A stretch of DNA of 64,000 bases, taken from positions 17,267,405 through 17,331,404 of the forward strand of contig NC_092094.1 of assembly GCF_045679555.1 (NCBI RefSeq). Reading direction: 5' to 3'. The translations under genes and the position numbers were made by a program. Origin of the DNA: Salvelinus alpinus (lineage: Eukaryota; Chordata; Actinopteri; Salmoniformes; Salmonidae). The notes under the pieces are model-generated. The model was not told the origin of the DNA, made no database searches, and saw only the letters and a program-made list of their open reading frames with translations. Each line of letters begins with the position of its first letter. Positions within the stretch are counted from its first letter, which is position 1. This document shows, piece by piece, positions 48,601-61,744 of this stretch.

Positions 48601-51600
48601 CAGCAGCTGCTGGCCCCACCGTAACTGTATCACCACTTTACATAAATAGTGATACTATGGTTTAGGGGCAAAAGATTAACATGTTTAAAAAAAACAGGGC
48701 GATATAAGTACAACAGAGTTACTGGTTAAATGTCAGACAAGAATGGCTATGGCTACCTGATAATGTATGGCCTGCCACTGTTATCAGACGACATAATAAC
48801 AAAACACGTTGAGGTTTCTCAGATTAAAAAAGGCCACCACCGTACTGGTGAATATCTGTTAGTCTTGGGGAAAGTCTTGATTTGAAAACATATGGTAACT
48901 AACACTTTACACTATGCAGAAATCGTACCGCCATTTCCTGGTCACTAAAATGCTAATAGTTTGCCTAATTTCAGTTTATGTGACAAAACAAGCAAGTATA
49001 GTGTGGAGAAACATTGTACCATCTAAATCGCTGTGAAGTATCTTTTCCATAAACCAAAAGATTGTATTTTCAGCTGTTTGAAGCTGGTGTACAAAAAATG
49101 AACACAAAAATGAAACCTAAAAACAGGAAGCATAGAAATAGCACACATAGAACAGATCTACTGCTTCTTAGACTTGCTTTCAATCCGAATGACAGATCTA
49201 TAACTCACATTTCTATGTGGATTTTTGTCAGGTCGCCCAAAAAGTTACATATTACACCTTTAAGTTGCTCTGCACAGGTATAAGAGCAACTTAAGTGTTA
49301 TATAAAATACACTGTCTAAATGTGCTAGTGGGCATGGCTGTGGCGGGCATACCATTTTGCTCCAGCTTCTCGTGGGCCTGCTTGACCATTGCACACTGTC
49401 TGGAGAGAGCCCCAAACCTCTTCTCCACCTCCCCCAGTTGTTTCAGGTGGCTGTCTTTGGTCTGGGTCTGCAGCTGCAGCTTCTGCTCCTGTAATAAGCA
49501 GTACAGTAGGTTCTCTCAGTAGAATGGTCAGGATTGGTATGATTTTCCTCAGTCAGCTACCACAAAGGAGGACACTGGGAAAGAGTTTGCTGTCACTTTG
49601 GGCTGAGAGGACCTTTGTTTAACATCTTGGCCGCCGGCTCCCCTCCTAGAGATAAGGAGTCAACTTGACACATGCCTGAGAGCCTTTTATTGTTCATCGC
49701 TGTCATTATTGTTTGATTGTCTGTATCAAGACACATTTTTTCTTAGCCACTGGAAGGTTAAACAGAGCGAGGCTCAGTTATAAAATATTTTAATAGTGAT
49801 ATTTTCTCGGCTGCACTGGCGGTTCAAGTGTCACACACTCCCTATCCGTTACTCCTGATGAGCCATTCCCTCTCCTCATCCTCCTCTTTAATTCCGCCCA
49901 CTCCCACACTCCCCTGTCAACAATTTCTATAATTGGAATCCTTACCAGCTCGCTTAATTTCTTCTCCAAACTGTACTTGAACAACTGTAAAACAGTAGTA
50001 AAAAGACAGTTATATTTTTCATCAAGATTTCATGACAACTATGGTGCAGACTTTCAGGGAAATGTTATAGTGTAACCAAAGCCTCACACACGTGCAAATA
50101 ACATTCAATAGAAACACAAACTCTTAAAAATTGAACTCACACTACAAACACATGGAATTAAAATGGTTTAAGATATGACATAAAACAAAGTCAACACAAT
50201 TATGCCATAATATAACGAAGAAGTCCATTATAATACTACAAAATAAAATATCAAAGAGACGTTATTGCCCAATCGCAGGGTTAGGTTGTAAATGCAGTGG
50301 ACCATGGCGACTGCCATATATCACCTTAGCTGTCTCACCCCAGAGTCTATTCCACACACACCCCAACTCAGAACATCAGTGGTGGGATAGAGCTTCCCAA
50401 AGTTCACCCAAAGCCTCCAAATGGGACAAACAGGGGGGAATGGAGAGCTGTCCTGCTCCCTCTGGGTGTGTGTGTTTCCTAGAAACGTTACCTGGAACAA
50501 TTTCAGTTCCTCCTTCAGACTGTTGATCTCCTTGTCCTTTAACTCGGCTGTCAGCTGGTGCTTTCCCTTCAACGGAACATTGCCACAGAATAAAATTGTT
50601 TAGTTTATTAGAATAAATAGAATAGATTGTATTTGTTAAGTCTAAACTAAACTCAGTCATTTTTGCATCACTGAATTACTGCATTTGAACAAAACAATAT
50701 GAAACAATGACCTTTAGTGACACAGTATCATGTGAAAAATGTAATAAAAAAAAAGAAGAGTATCAATAAAATAATTAAAGAGTATCATACCCTTTCACCT
50801 TCGATCCCTCTGATTTTGGACTGAAACTTAATTCAGGGGGAAAAAATTAAACAGATTGCTAAATGATTATGATCATGACATCAGAAACAAATGTCACCAA
50901 ACTATAAAGCAAAGTTAGACATCATTTTAACCCAAATTAAAGCTGGTTACATTGTTTTTAGTTCACCAGATCCACATACATCAATGGCGAAGGTGCATAA
51001 AGATGGCGGCCCCCATGTACTTACCACAAATACTTAATTTGCTAAGTTTGCCGTATTGTACATTGCTCTCCATTACTTTTTGTTTGTATCGTCCTAAGCA
51101 CAGTATACATGATCCCAATACTAGCTCCAAGATGGCGGCAATTTGAAAAAACAGAAAAGTTAATTGCGCACATTTACTGGCACATTGAACAATGTTGCGT
51201 GCAGTAGTTTAAAAACTATGTGGGCAGTGCTAAAATAATGACGTTGATTCTGAATTCCTCCATCTTTATACACATTCGCCATTGTAAAGGTTGATCGTAT
51301 GTGCCCGTTCTACTTGCCCTTACACAGAAGGAAAAGAGCACTGCAGCAACATATTATATGATTTTGCTGCACCCAATAGGAACAATGGCGCTGAGAAAAT
51401 CACCTGTTTTTTAACATTGGCAAGAGACTCCGTATGTTGATTTGCCATGTTGTCAATTTGATGTTGAAGGGATTCCTACAAAAAAGAAGGCATTACATTA
51501 ACTCAGATAATAATTCAAGAGGTGAACTGATAAATAATTAAATAATTGTTATTTTTACTTAGCTAGCTTACGCAAGCACACTGACAATAATGAGTAAAGC

Positions 51601-53491
51601 ATCAGTCAAATATTTGCAGCTGTCTCATTCAACTAGCCCAATTAGGAGACAACTTGTCTAACTAGGCACATACCGTACCTTCTGCCATTCTAATTCCTGC
51701 TTCTCCAACACAAGTTTACTAATCTGCTCTTCATACCGAGTTTCAGCCTCCTGAAGCAAAAAGACAATACAAATATTAGAAATACATAGTAAATCTCACA
51801 GATTTCACAGTAGTAGTACAGTATTCTTAGCATTAAGGTAATATCATGAAAAATACCAATATATTTTTCTTAAAGATGGAGTTTTATACGGTCCACAGAA
51901 TACATTCAAAGAGGGAGGCTCAACTTTGAATTGAGTTTCAGTAGTTCACCCCAATATCTTTGGGAAAGTAGCGGTACATTAGAGTGGTGATATTAGTGCA
52001 AAGCCATCCTTATCCTCCCTCAGCCCTGGAAGGCAGGTAAAAGTCAATTGCTTTCCTAGATCTAGGGACTTTTTATATGGGTGTGGGAGTTGGCTCATGG
52101 AGTTTATTTATAAGTTCCCATTAAACTATGCTACCAGCATGGCATACTCGAAAAGTGCACACAAGATAAAGCTGTTAGTTTGCGGAGGAATACTGATTTG
52201 ATGGGGGGGGGGGGGGCAGTTACTAGGCTATTAAACTTGGTTATCTAAGTAAATCAGAAGAGGCAACAGCAGATCAAATAAGGCCTGAGCCACAACACAC
52301 TGTAAATATCAGGCCTATCCCATATGCAATCTGAACACTGTATGTGACTCACCCTATTATATGAAAATTCACAACACAGTATTCTAAAATCAGATAAATG
52401 CCTGCCATTGGTTTTCATTTAATCTCTTCATAGTCAAGGCATAAAAACATCTGGATTACGCCTGGAGTCGGAATGCAGGCAGATCAATGAGATGCCCAAA
52501 CTTTAACTTCATGCCCCTAATCATCCTTATTATGATTTTAAATTGATGTAATTAAAAGTATTTGCCACAATTGCATCTTCACAATGTATATGAAAACAAA
52601 TTTGGCCGGCGTAAGATAGTCTGACATGACAAGCTGTGCTTTTAACATCACACCAATAAACCCAAGAACTACAAAGTGTTACTTTAACAGCATGCCTGAG
52701 GATCATATTGATTAAATGTTTTTTTCCCAGAAACATGGTAATAACAATAAAATGTGAGAGCCAATGGTTTATTTTCCTCTTATAACCTTTAAACATGTCC
52801 AGTGTCAGGTTTAAAGTGCTTGCTCCAGGGTACCCTTTTTACAAGCAAAGACATGAATTCACCAGGTCTTTGCTTGCATGACCCCGTTCAGATGTGCAAC
52901 TACAACTGGCTTGTGTCCAGATGGCCAAAAAGGGCTGTGAGCTTCCTCTGAAAACACATAATATACCTCCTACGAAATTACACTCCCCAGTTCCTCATGA
53001 CTTGACCAAATAGAGCCGTAAGTGTCTGAGCTCTTCCTGGTAAACAATGGGATGAAGAGGAAGTTGTTATTGTGGAGACATTCCTGAAAATATAACGATT
53101 TTGTTTTATGTTTTAATTCCTGTAACAATTTCAGAGAATGTAGAAAGCTATTATCTGTCTTTATGTTACTATAACATCAAGAGATATTTGAAGGATATGT
53201 ATAAATCAAAGTACCCTGTGAATATGTAGTTCTTCCACTGCTTCATGAAGAATTGTTTTAAACTCCAAAACCTGTAAGGAAATGATGCCACTGTCTGTCT
53301 CGTGAGGGGTATATGATAACGACAGCTCCTTTTCAAAGTCGTGTCCTCCAGTCTAAAGAGAACAATAATAGTTTTATTGTAAGTTATGCAAACAAGCATA
53401 GACATATGCATTCTATCATAATGTATGTATTTCTGCAGTAACCCTAGCTTACCGTGGTGGCGCGTTTCCCTGAGTCTGCACTGACATCCAT
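39354..53491 (-). CDS. ccdc73: ccdc73, coiled-coil domain protein 73, complete
   Basis: Eighteen coding exons: 53453-53491, 53215-53352, 51679-51750, 51404-51475, 50791-50826, 50492-50566, 49946-49984, 49353-49488, 48340-48419, 47853-47978, 47681-47740, 47321-47425, 46522-46632, 44566-44706, 44223-44406, 42460-44058, 42163-42290, 39354-39686. Phases agree and give 1157 aa (human about 1079). Residues 1-410 follow human CCDC73 closely: MDV start, LEFKT, EAETxYEEQI, YSLx[29 protein letters not shown]. They are mostly heptad-rich coiled coil. One long exon encodes a Ser/Gln/Asp-rich, probably disordered region, and the C-terminus ends in PKKRKMD, a nuclear-signal-like motif. The protein (sarcoma antigen NY-SAR-79 in human) is poorly understood. 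Several small exons match only by reading the family pattern, so single boundaries could shift by a codon. Confidence 0.92.
41009..41752. mobile_element. Non-autonomous DNA transposon with terminal inverted repeats
   Basis: The left end atacaccgaactaaaatata and the reversed right end atactgaacaaaaatataaa form imperfect inverted repeats about 740 bp apart. Short ORFs inside (64 codons from 41347) are not recognisable as transposase. It lies in the last intron of ccdc73. Confidence 0.65.
42460..44058 (-). CDS. ccdc73: ccdc73 long exon, low-complexity region
   Basis: This 1599-bp exon encodes residues about 472-1004. The acceptor is ttacctacacag and the donor is CAGAG|gtgag. The frame enters two bases in, so the exon is open throughout ([20 protein letters not shown] onward). 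It is rich in Ser, Gln, Asp and Pro with no clear domain. Large exons of this kind are also seen in mammalian CCDC73. Confidence 0.9.
44768..46383 (-). mobile_element. Tc1-like transposon, degraded
   Basis: The 1616-bp element is bounded by TA (44766-44767 and 46384-46385) and by inverted ends cagttgaagtcggaagttta / taaacttccaacttcaactg. The minus strand encodes Tc1 transposase pieces: a helix-turn-helix part near 45800-46080, [11 protein letters not shown], then MDNDPKHTS and NPIENLW of the DDE catalytic core. The frame is broken by a shift in the A-run near 45950 and by a stop between 45364 and 45362. It sits in the ccdc73 intron between 44706 and 46522, antisense to nothing known. Confidence 0.93.
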
Positions 53492-53545
53492 CAAGATGTT
53501 CAGGTCAGGAGAAGGTTTTGTTGGTACTTAACACCCTGATAAATT
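53453..53545 (-). other. ccdc73: ccdc73 first coding exon with 5' UTR part
   Basis: The acceptor actttacag ends at 53546. A 54-nt leader precedes ATG at 53491, giving [13 protein letters not shown] and then the donor ACG|gtaagc. The MDV start matches human CCDC73, which supports this start codon. Confidence 0.85.
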
Positions 53546-54384
53546 CTGTAAAGTAAAAAAATAAATATTGAATGATAAGTGTGTACAACAAAGTATATTT
53601 GGTATAGGCCTAAAGCATTAAAACCTTATTAATATTATTCAGTCACTAAGTAAACAGCATTGCAGGAGGATACAGTGCAGTGATTTGGTAGTAGTTCTTC
53701 AACCCATCAAGGTGGAAATTAAGCTGTCCTGAGAGTCTAATAGGGGTCAGAGCCATAACACTAAATGGACAAATTGCCCTGTCATTCAGCTTCTAAATTA
53801 TATAAGTTATTTAATATGACCTGTGTAGATGGACCCCTGTGCCCTCATCATGACTGACTTTTTAAGTAGGTCTCCACTGCCGACAATCCTTTAATAGAAG
53901 AGAGTATTTTCTCCATTTAACCTGCACCGTACTCAATCATGTGCAGGGATTAAATGATCCCTTTAGAATTTGCTACTATCATAAATGACATTGTGACCTG
54001 GGGGGGCAATGTCTTTATTTGCCTCTCCACTGATTCACTTGAGCAGATATTAAACAATTCTATAAACCATGAAAAGCAAAATTAAAAGGACACCATCCAT
54101 ATAACGGGATAATTCCCATCAGCAACATGAAGTCTGTATGACCTTTTGTGAGTTATATGACTATTGTCCTGTAATGCACTGAGAAAAAAACACTGCCATA
54201 ATCAAAGCCCTGAGGTGAGGATAATACGTATTTAATCACAATGTCATCTATCATGAATGCTACTCTGACTTAAATTCATTAAGCACAGCTACAGCAAAGT
54301 ACTTAGGGCTCATATACTACAATTACATAATTACATGCGGTGGTTACTCAATAACATTGTTAGAGATTATAAACTCGGTGGTTT

Positions 54385-54655
54385 GAGCCCTGAATGCTGA
54401 TTGGCTGACAGCCGTGCTATTTCAGATCGTATACCATGGGTATGACAAAACATGTATTTTTACTGCTCTAATTACGTTGGTAACCAGTTTATAATAGCAA
54501 TAAGGCACCTCGGGGGTTTGTGGTGTATGGCCAATATACCAAGGCTAAGGGCTGTATCCAGGCACTCCGCATTGCGTCATGCATAACAGCCCATAGCCGT
54601 GGTATATTGGCCATATACCACACCCCCCCGGGCCTTATAACTTAATTAGCCTATG
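54385..54655. mobile_element. Hairpin MITE
   Basis: Two arms, about 54500-54555 and 54587-54640, are inverted copies (gtgtatggccaatatacca against tggtatattggccatatac; ggctaagggctgt against acagcccatagcc). The loop is about 30 bp. The left flank atgctgattggctgacagcc recurs reversed at 30750. It lies in the first intron of ccdc73. Confidence 0.7.
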
Positions 54656-55705
54656 TGAAGAAGCATTATAGATTCATACCACACAAAATACGGTGCAAAT
54701 AAAATAACCGTGCAAATAAAATAACGTAATAGGCCTATTACTTTTATTATTATGATTAATTTATGGGGTGATTTTAAAAGCTTTAGATGACCAGGAACTA
54801 CATGACAGGAACATGCAGGATATGACGACTAAGGTACCTCACATATGACTCCATGTTAAAATAAAGGTTAAATAAAACGATACAGTAACACCCTTGGTGG
54901 GTGGTGGCTTTTGCATCAGCCAAGCAGTAACATACTTTTAACTATAGTCTTTTACTTTATCATATATTATTTCTGTTAAAATACTGATATCTAACATTTA
55001 AAAAAATGTGCCAGTCTGTTTCTGCATAGTTTTATCATCCCTGCCGGCTATAATCCCTATTGTGTTTACAGCATGTGTAGCCTAAGAATCCTATGCATTC
55101 ACCAGTAATTGTTACTAGCACTAGGAGGTGTGAGATGAACAGAAGTACCCACTTACAGAAGATTGATTGCACAACTGAATCGTTTTTTCTAAATATCATA
55201 AAACACACTAATTGTGCTATATTTTGAAAACCTTGGTCATTCTAACATTGAAATATCAAAAACTTGTGATTTTAGAAACTATTCTAGATTTTAGAAACTA
55301 TTTTAGAAACTATTTAAAAACTATCACTGTATGTCAACATCACAAGGTTGATTCACTTCAACATTACCTTATTTGAAACTGAGCACTAACCAGGTGTGAC
55401 ATTGGTTTTCCGTGTTCCAAATATGATTCAGGACTTTAAAATAATAAATTAGTCTTCTGAGAAATAGAGTGAAAATACTCTCAACACTTACTCTATAAAG
55501 GAACAGTGTTAGATCTGGAATATCAAATTAATTAATTTAATTGTGTCCTGTACATCTCTCTGAATGTCTCAATGCCTATTTCTTTGAATAAAAACATTAA
55601 GCATCATCTGCTCTCCACGTGAACAATCTAGTTTTATATTTGTTTGATTTCTCCCTACTTTTTCAGTTTTCCACCGAAAATGCGAGGTTATTATTATTTG
55701 TGGAG

Positions 55706-56160
55706 TACTTTTTCCCCTTTTTCGTGATATCCAATTGGTAGTTACAGTCTTGTCCCATTGCTGCAACTCAGGTATGGACTCGGGAGAGGCGAAGGTCGAG
55801 AGCCATGCGTCCTCTGAAACACGACCCCACTGCTTCTTGACACACTGCTCGCATTAACCCGGAAGCCAGCCGCACCAATGAGTCTGAGGAAACACTGTAC
55901 AGCTGGCGACCGAAGTCAGCATGCATGCAACCGAAGTCAGAGTACATGCGCCCGGCCACCACAAGGAGTCCCTAGAGCGCGATGGGACAAGGACATCCCA
56001 GCCCTCTCATAACCCGGACAACGCTGGGCCAATTGTGTGCCGTCCTATGGGACTCCCAATCACAGCCGGTTGCGATACAGTCTGGAATCAAACCAGGGTT
56101 TGTAGTAACACCTCTAGCACTGAGATGCAGTGCCTTACACGGCTGCGCCACCCGGGAGCC
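55706..56160 (-). mobile_element. Full-length tRNA-derived SINE
   Basis: On the minus strand the head reads ggctcccgggtggcgcagcc (A-box region), then a B box GGTTTGATTCC. A long body with ggacatccttgtcccatcgc follows, and the tail ends caattggatatcacgaaaaa. Length is about 455 bp. An internal duplication (accgaagtcag twice, 55909 and 55931) is visible. It is in the ccdc73 first intron. Confidence 0.8.
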
Positions 56161-56484
56161 CCTATTCATTAGTCTGATTCTGTTGGAAAACGTTCTGGCA
56201 CAAAGAGTTTAGAGTAGGAACCAAATGGTACAGCACGGGGAGGGGCCTACTTGAATTTGTCCAATAGAACCTCGTTTTCGTTGCATGACATTGAACGTTT
56301 GAAGTTAACGTGTTCCTTTGCAAAACGTTTTGCAACATTAAAAAACGTTTTGTAGCGGAATCCGACTAATGAATACACCCTGCCTGGTTAGTGGTCAACT
56401 CAACTCTGGGCTACCTGTAAATCGCTTTCCCTAAACGTGTCTTCAAGTCCTAAGGACCAGAACAATTCACTGGTATTGACTTAC

Positions 56485-56720
56485 CGCTAGATCCCCTCTG
56501 CCACTACCAGCGAGCTAACGTTAGCTGGCTAGCTATAGAATGGTGACTTACCATTTCCAGCTGATTGCCGTTGTAACGTTAGATGTGAAGAAACAGGTAC
56601 ACTTTTTAGAATACACAATAAGCGACTTTAAATAAATATTCTAGCAATGTTCAAAGTATATCTAACGACAGTGTTGTTTGTTGAGCTACATTTATGAAAA
56701 AACATGGCTAGTAACAAAGG
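56485..56720 (-). other. ccdc73: ccdc73 non-coding 5' exon with two donors
   Basis: Two strong donor sequences on the minus strand lie 67 bp apart: GGAAATG|gtaagtcacc (exon end 56552) and CTAGCG|gtaagtcaat (exon end 56485). Either would splice to the acceptor at 53546. The transcription start is not fixed; the right limit given here is a guess. Confidence 0.5.
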
Positions 56721-58143
56721 TAATGTGTAGTACGCCTAGCTATCTAACATGTCAGTTACCTATGTTGGGTAAATTCATCATTAGCATAGCTCGCGCACAG
56801 CCAGGGGAAAGGCGGGTGCACAGAACACACTTTCATATCGCGAGGAAAAACTGGACTGAATTTGGCGCTGGTCTGACACATGCACAGCAGCATATCTATA
56901 ACAAGTCGTTGAGAAGTGAAGACTGACTGAGCGACGTATAGGCCTACCCAGAGAGGAAGAGGCGAAGCGAGAGGTTTCACCCTCGACAAAATCTGTCCAA
57001 AATAAAGCCAATGAGTTTCTATGGGCTTATTATTGGACCTAAGCTTCCCACCTTTGGGACAACGACTTCCATTGTTAGGGCATGTATATTAGTATCTCGT
57101 CATTATATACAGATATCTGGCTACCTTTGCCAACGGTTTCAATTAGTTACCTCAACCACAAAGTAAAACTTGGCTATATCGTTACAATTCATTAACACAA
57201 CATTTTATTTGGGTTTTAATTTAAGGTAAGGCATAATGTTACCAGTGTGGTAAAGGGGGTAAGGTTTTAAATCACATTTTAAGAAGATCATTTGTAGAGA
57301 TAGGCGGGGTATAGGACGTTGTGGCTGGGGTAACTAGCGACGACCCTAGCCAACCAAATATGGTAGCTGCAACCCAATATGTCGACTGGTGGGTGGCAGT
57401 GCATTCCATACACACTGTGTGGCTAGACCTGTCCACATTATTCTACCTTTGTAAAGGGAAGGGAACGCTGCTGCTACCTCGCTCTCCAACCAAGGTGAAT
57501 GCAACAGACTGAAGTTAAGAGGAAATGCAGCAACTCTTGGAGGACAGTGGACGTTTATAAAAGTGCTTATTAAACGTAAAACTTAAAATTTCAAGTGGTC
57601 CTCCTATGGGCTCAGGAACCAATCACAATGGGAATACAAAACAAGATGCAGAGACCTGACAAATTGTTTTTAAACTCAGACTGACCAATAGATTATAATT
57701 ACAAATAATTTTACCTAAACGGGCACGAGCGTTTATTTGCTCTGGCTGCCATCTAGTGTTCAAGTGTGTAATTGTTCCAAAGTCTCCTTGACGCTGTATT
57801 AGCGTAGTCCTTGGAGTAGAAGACACCAATAATGTAAAAGCGAGCTCTTTGACAAAATAATCCATGCTAGTTAGTTATACTATTCACTACATACCACTAT
57901 TTTAAATCGAAATGAATAGCCAACATTTTTGTTACATTCGCTCAATTGTTCAAGTTCAATTGATGTAATCAGCAGGGATAATGCCTACTGCGTTCGTATA
58001 CTATTCTACTTATTATTCTACTGCGTCTTTAACAGTTAATTAAGGTTTCCCTTGCTCACCTGAGGAATGAATAAAAGGGTAACGTTTTGGACAGATTTTT
58101 TTTTTTTCTTCAGTACGTCACCACCATCCTTACCAATTGAGGA
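56720..58143. promoter_or_regulatory. Shared upstream region of ccdc73 and depdc7
   Basis: ccdc73 starts to the left and depdc7 to the right, with about 1.5 kb between them. No TATA box was seen for either gene in the expected place. The stretch 57710-57800 is slightly GC-rich (cgggcacgagcg). Part of the region is occupied by a MITE at 57150-57345. Divergent promoter function is inferred from layout only. Confidence 0.4.
57150..57345. mobile_element. Short MITE, second copy of the wt1 3' UTR family
   Basis: From ccacaaagtaaaacttggct to ggctggggtaactagcgacg. The middle holds taaatcacattttaagaaga and gtagagataggcggggtata, which match the copies at 3466-3621 (reversed) and 61549-61695. Confidence 0.6.
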
Positions 58144-61229
<3,086 letters not shown>

Positions 61230-61307
61230 CCAGTGTCAATGTTGTCAAAAGATCACTTTGTACATGCCTAGGTCACTTTGTATGCATGTGATTCTGAATT
61301 AAATTTA

Positions 61308-61313
61308 AATAAA
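61308..61313 (+). terminator. depdc7: depdc7 polyadenylation signal
   Basis: AATAAA lies 79 bp past the TAG stop, in the context aaatttaaataaagtc. It gives a short 3' UTR of about 100 nt. Confidence 0.8.
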
Positions 61314-61548
61314 GTCTTAATCCATGGACACCATGGTACATTGCACACTGTCAGTCATAAATACTGAAATTGTAGCCATCTGAGAAATAACTTAAACTCA
61401 TAGAAAGATGAGCTCCATTTCCCACAGTATCCAAAAGGCAATACACACATTGGAACTGATGTTGAGCGTTTGACCGGACCAGTAGTTGAATTTCTTAATT
61501 TTGGCCACAGTCGATGCCGTAAGACTTCATTTTCACCTGTTTCCACTT

Positions 61549-61695
61549 GCCACAGTCATTGTAAATTAATAAACATTGTATTTCTGGTATTACTTTAGTG
61601 AGGGTCATGCATAAGGTTGGGATTAAAATCACATTAAGAGATTGTAGAAATAGGTGGTTTATGACTTTGTGGTAACTAGTGACCATTTTCACCGG
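61549..61695. mobile_element. Short MITE, third copy of the wt1 3' UTR family
   Basis: It contains gccacagtcattgtaaatta, then gattaaaatcacattaagag and gtagaaataggtggtttatg, ending actttgtggtaactagtgac. These match the element at 57150-57345 in order. The left inverted end is weak. Confidence 0.55.
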
Positions 61696-61744
61696 TTAGT
61701 GCTATCAGGGATCCTTGGGATGTCCCTACCCTAAATCCTAACCT

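Noticed and set aside
53271-53281. Apparent acceptor (ccttacag) inside ccdc73 exon 53215-53352
   Set aside because: The reading frame runs straight through (ISLQVLEFK) and matches the human protein (VSIQLLEFK), so no intron is needed.
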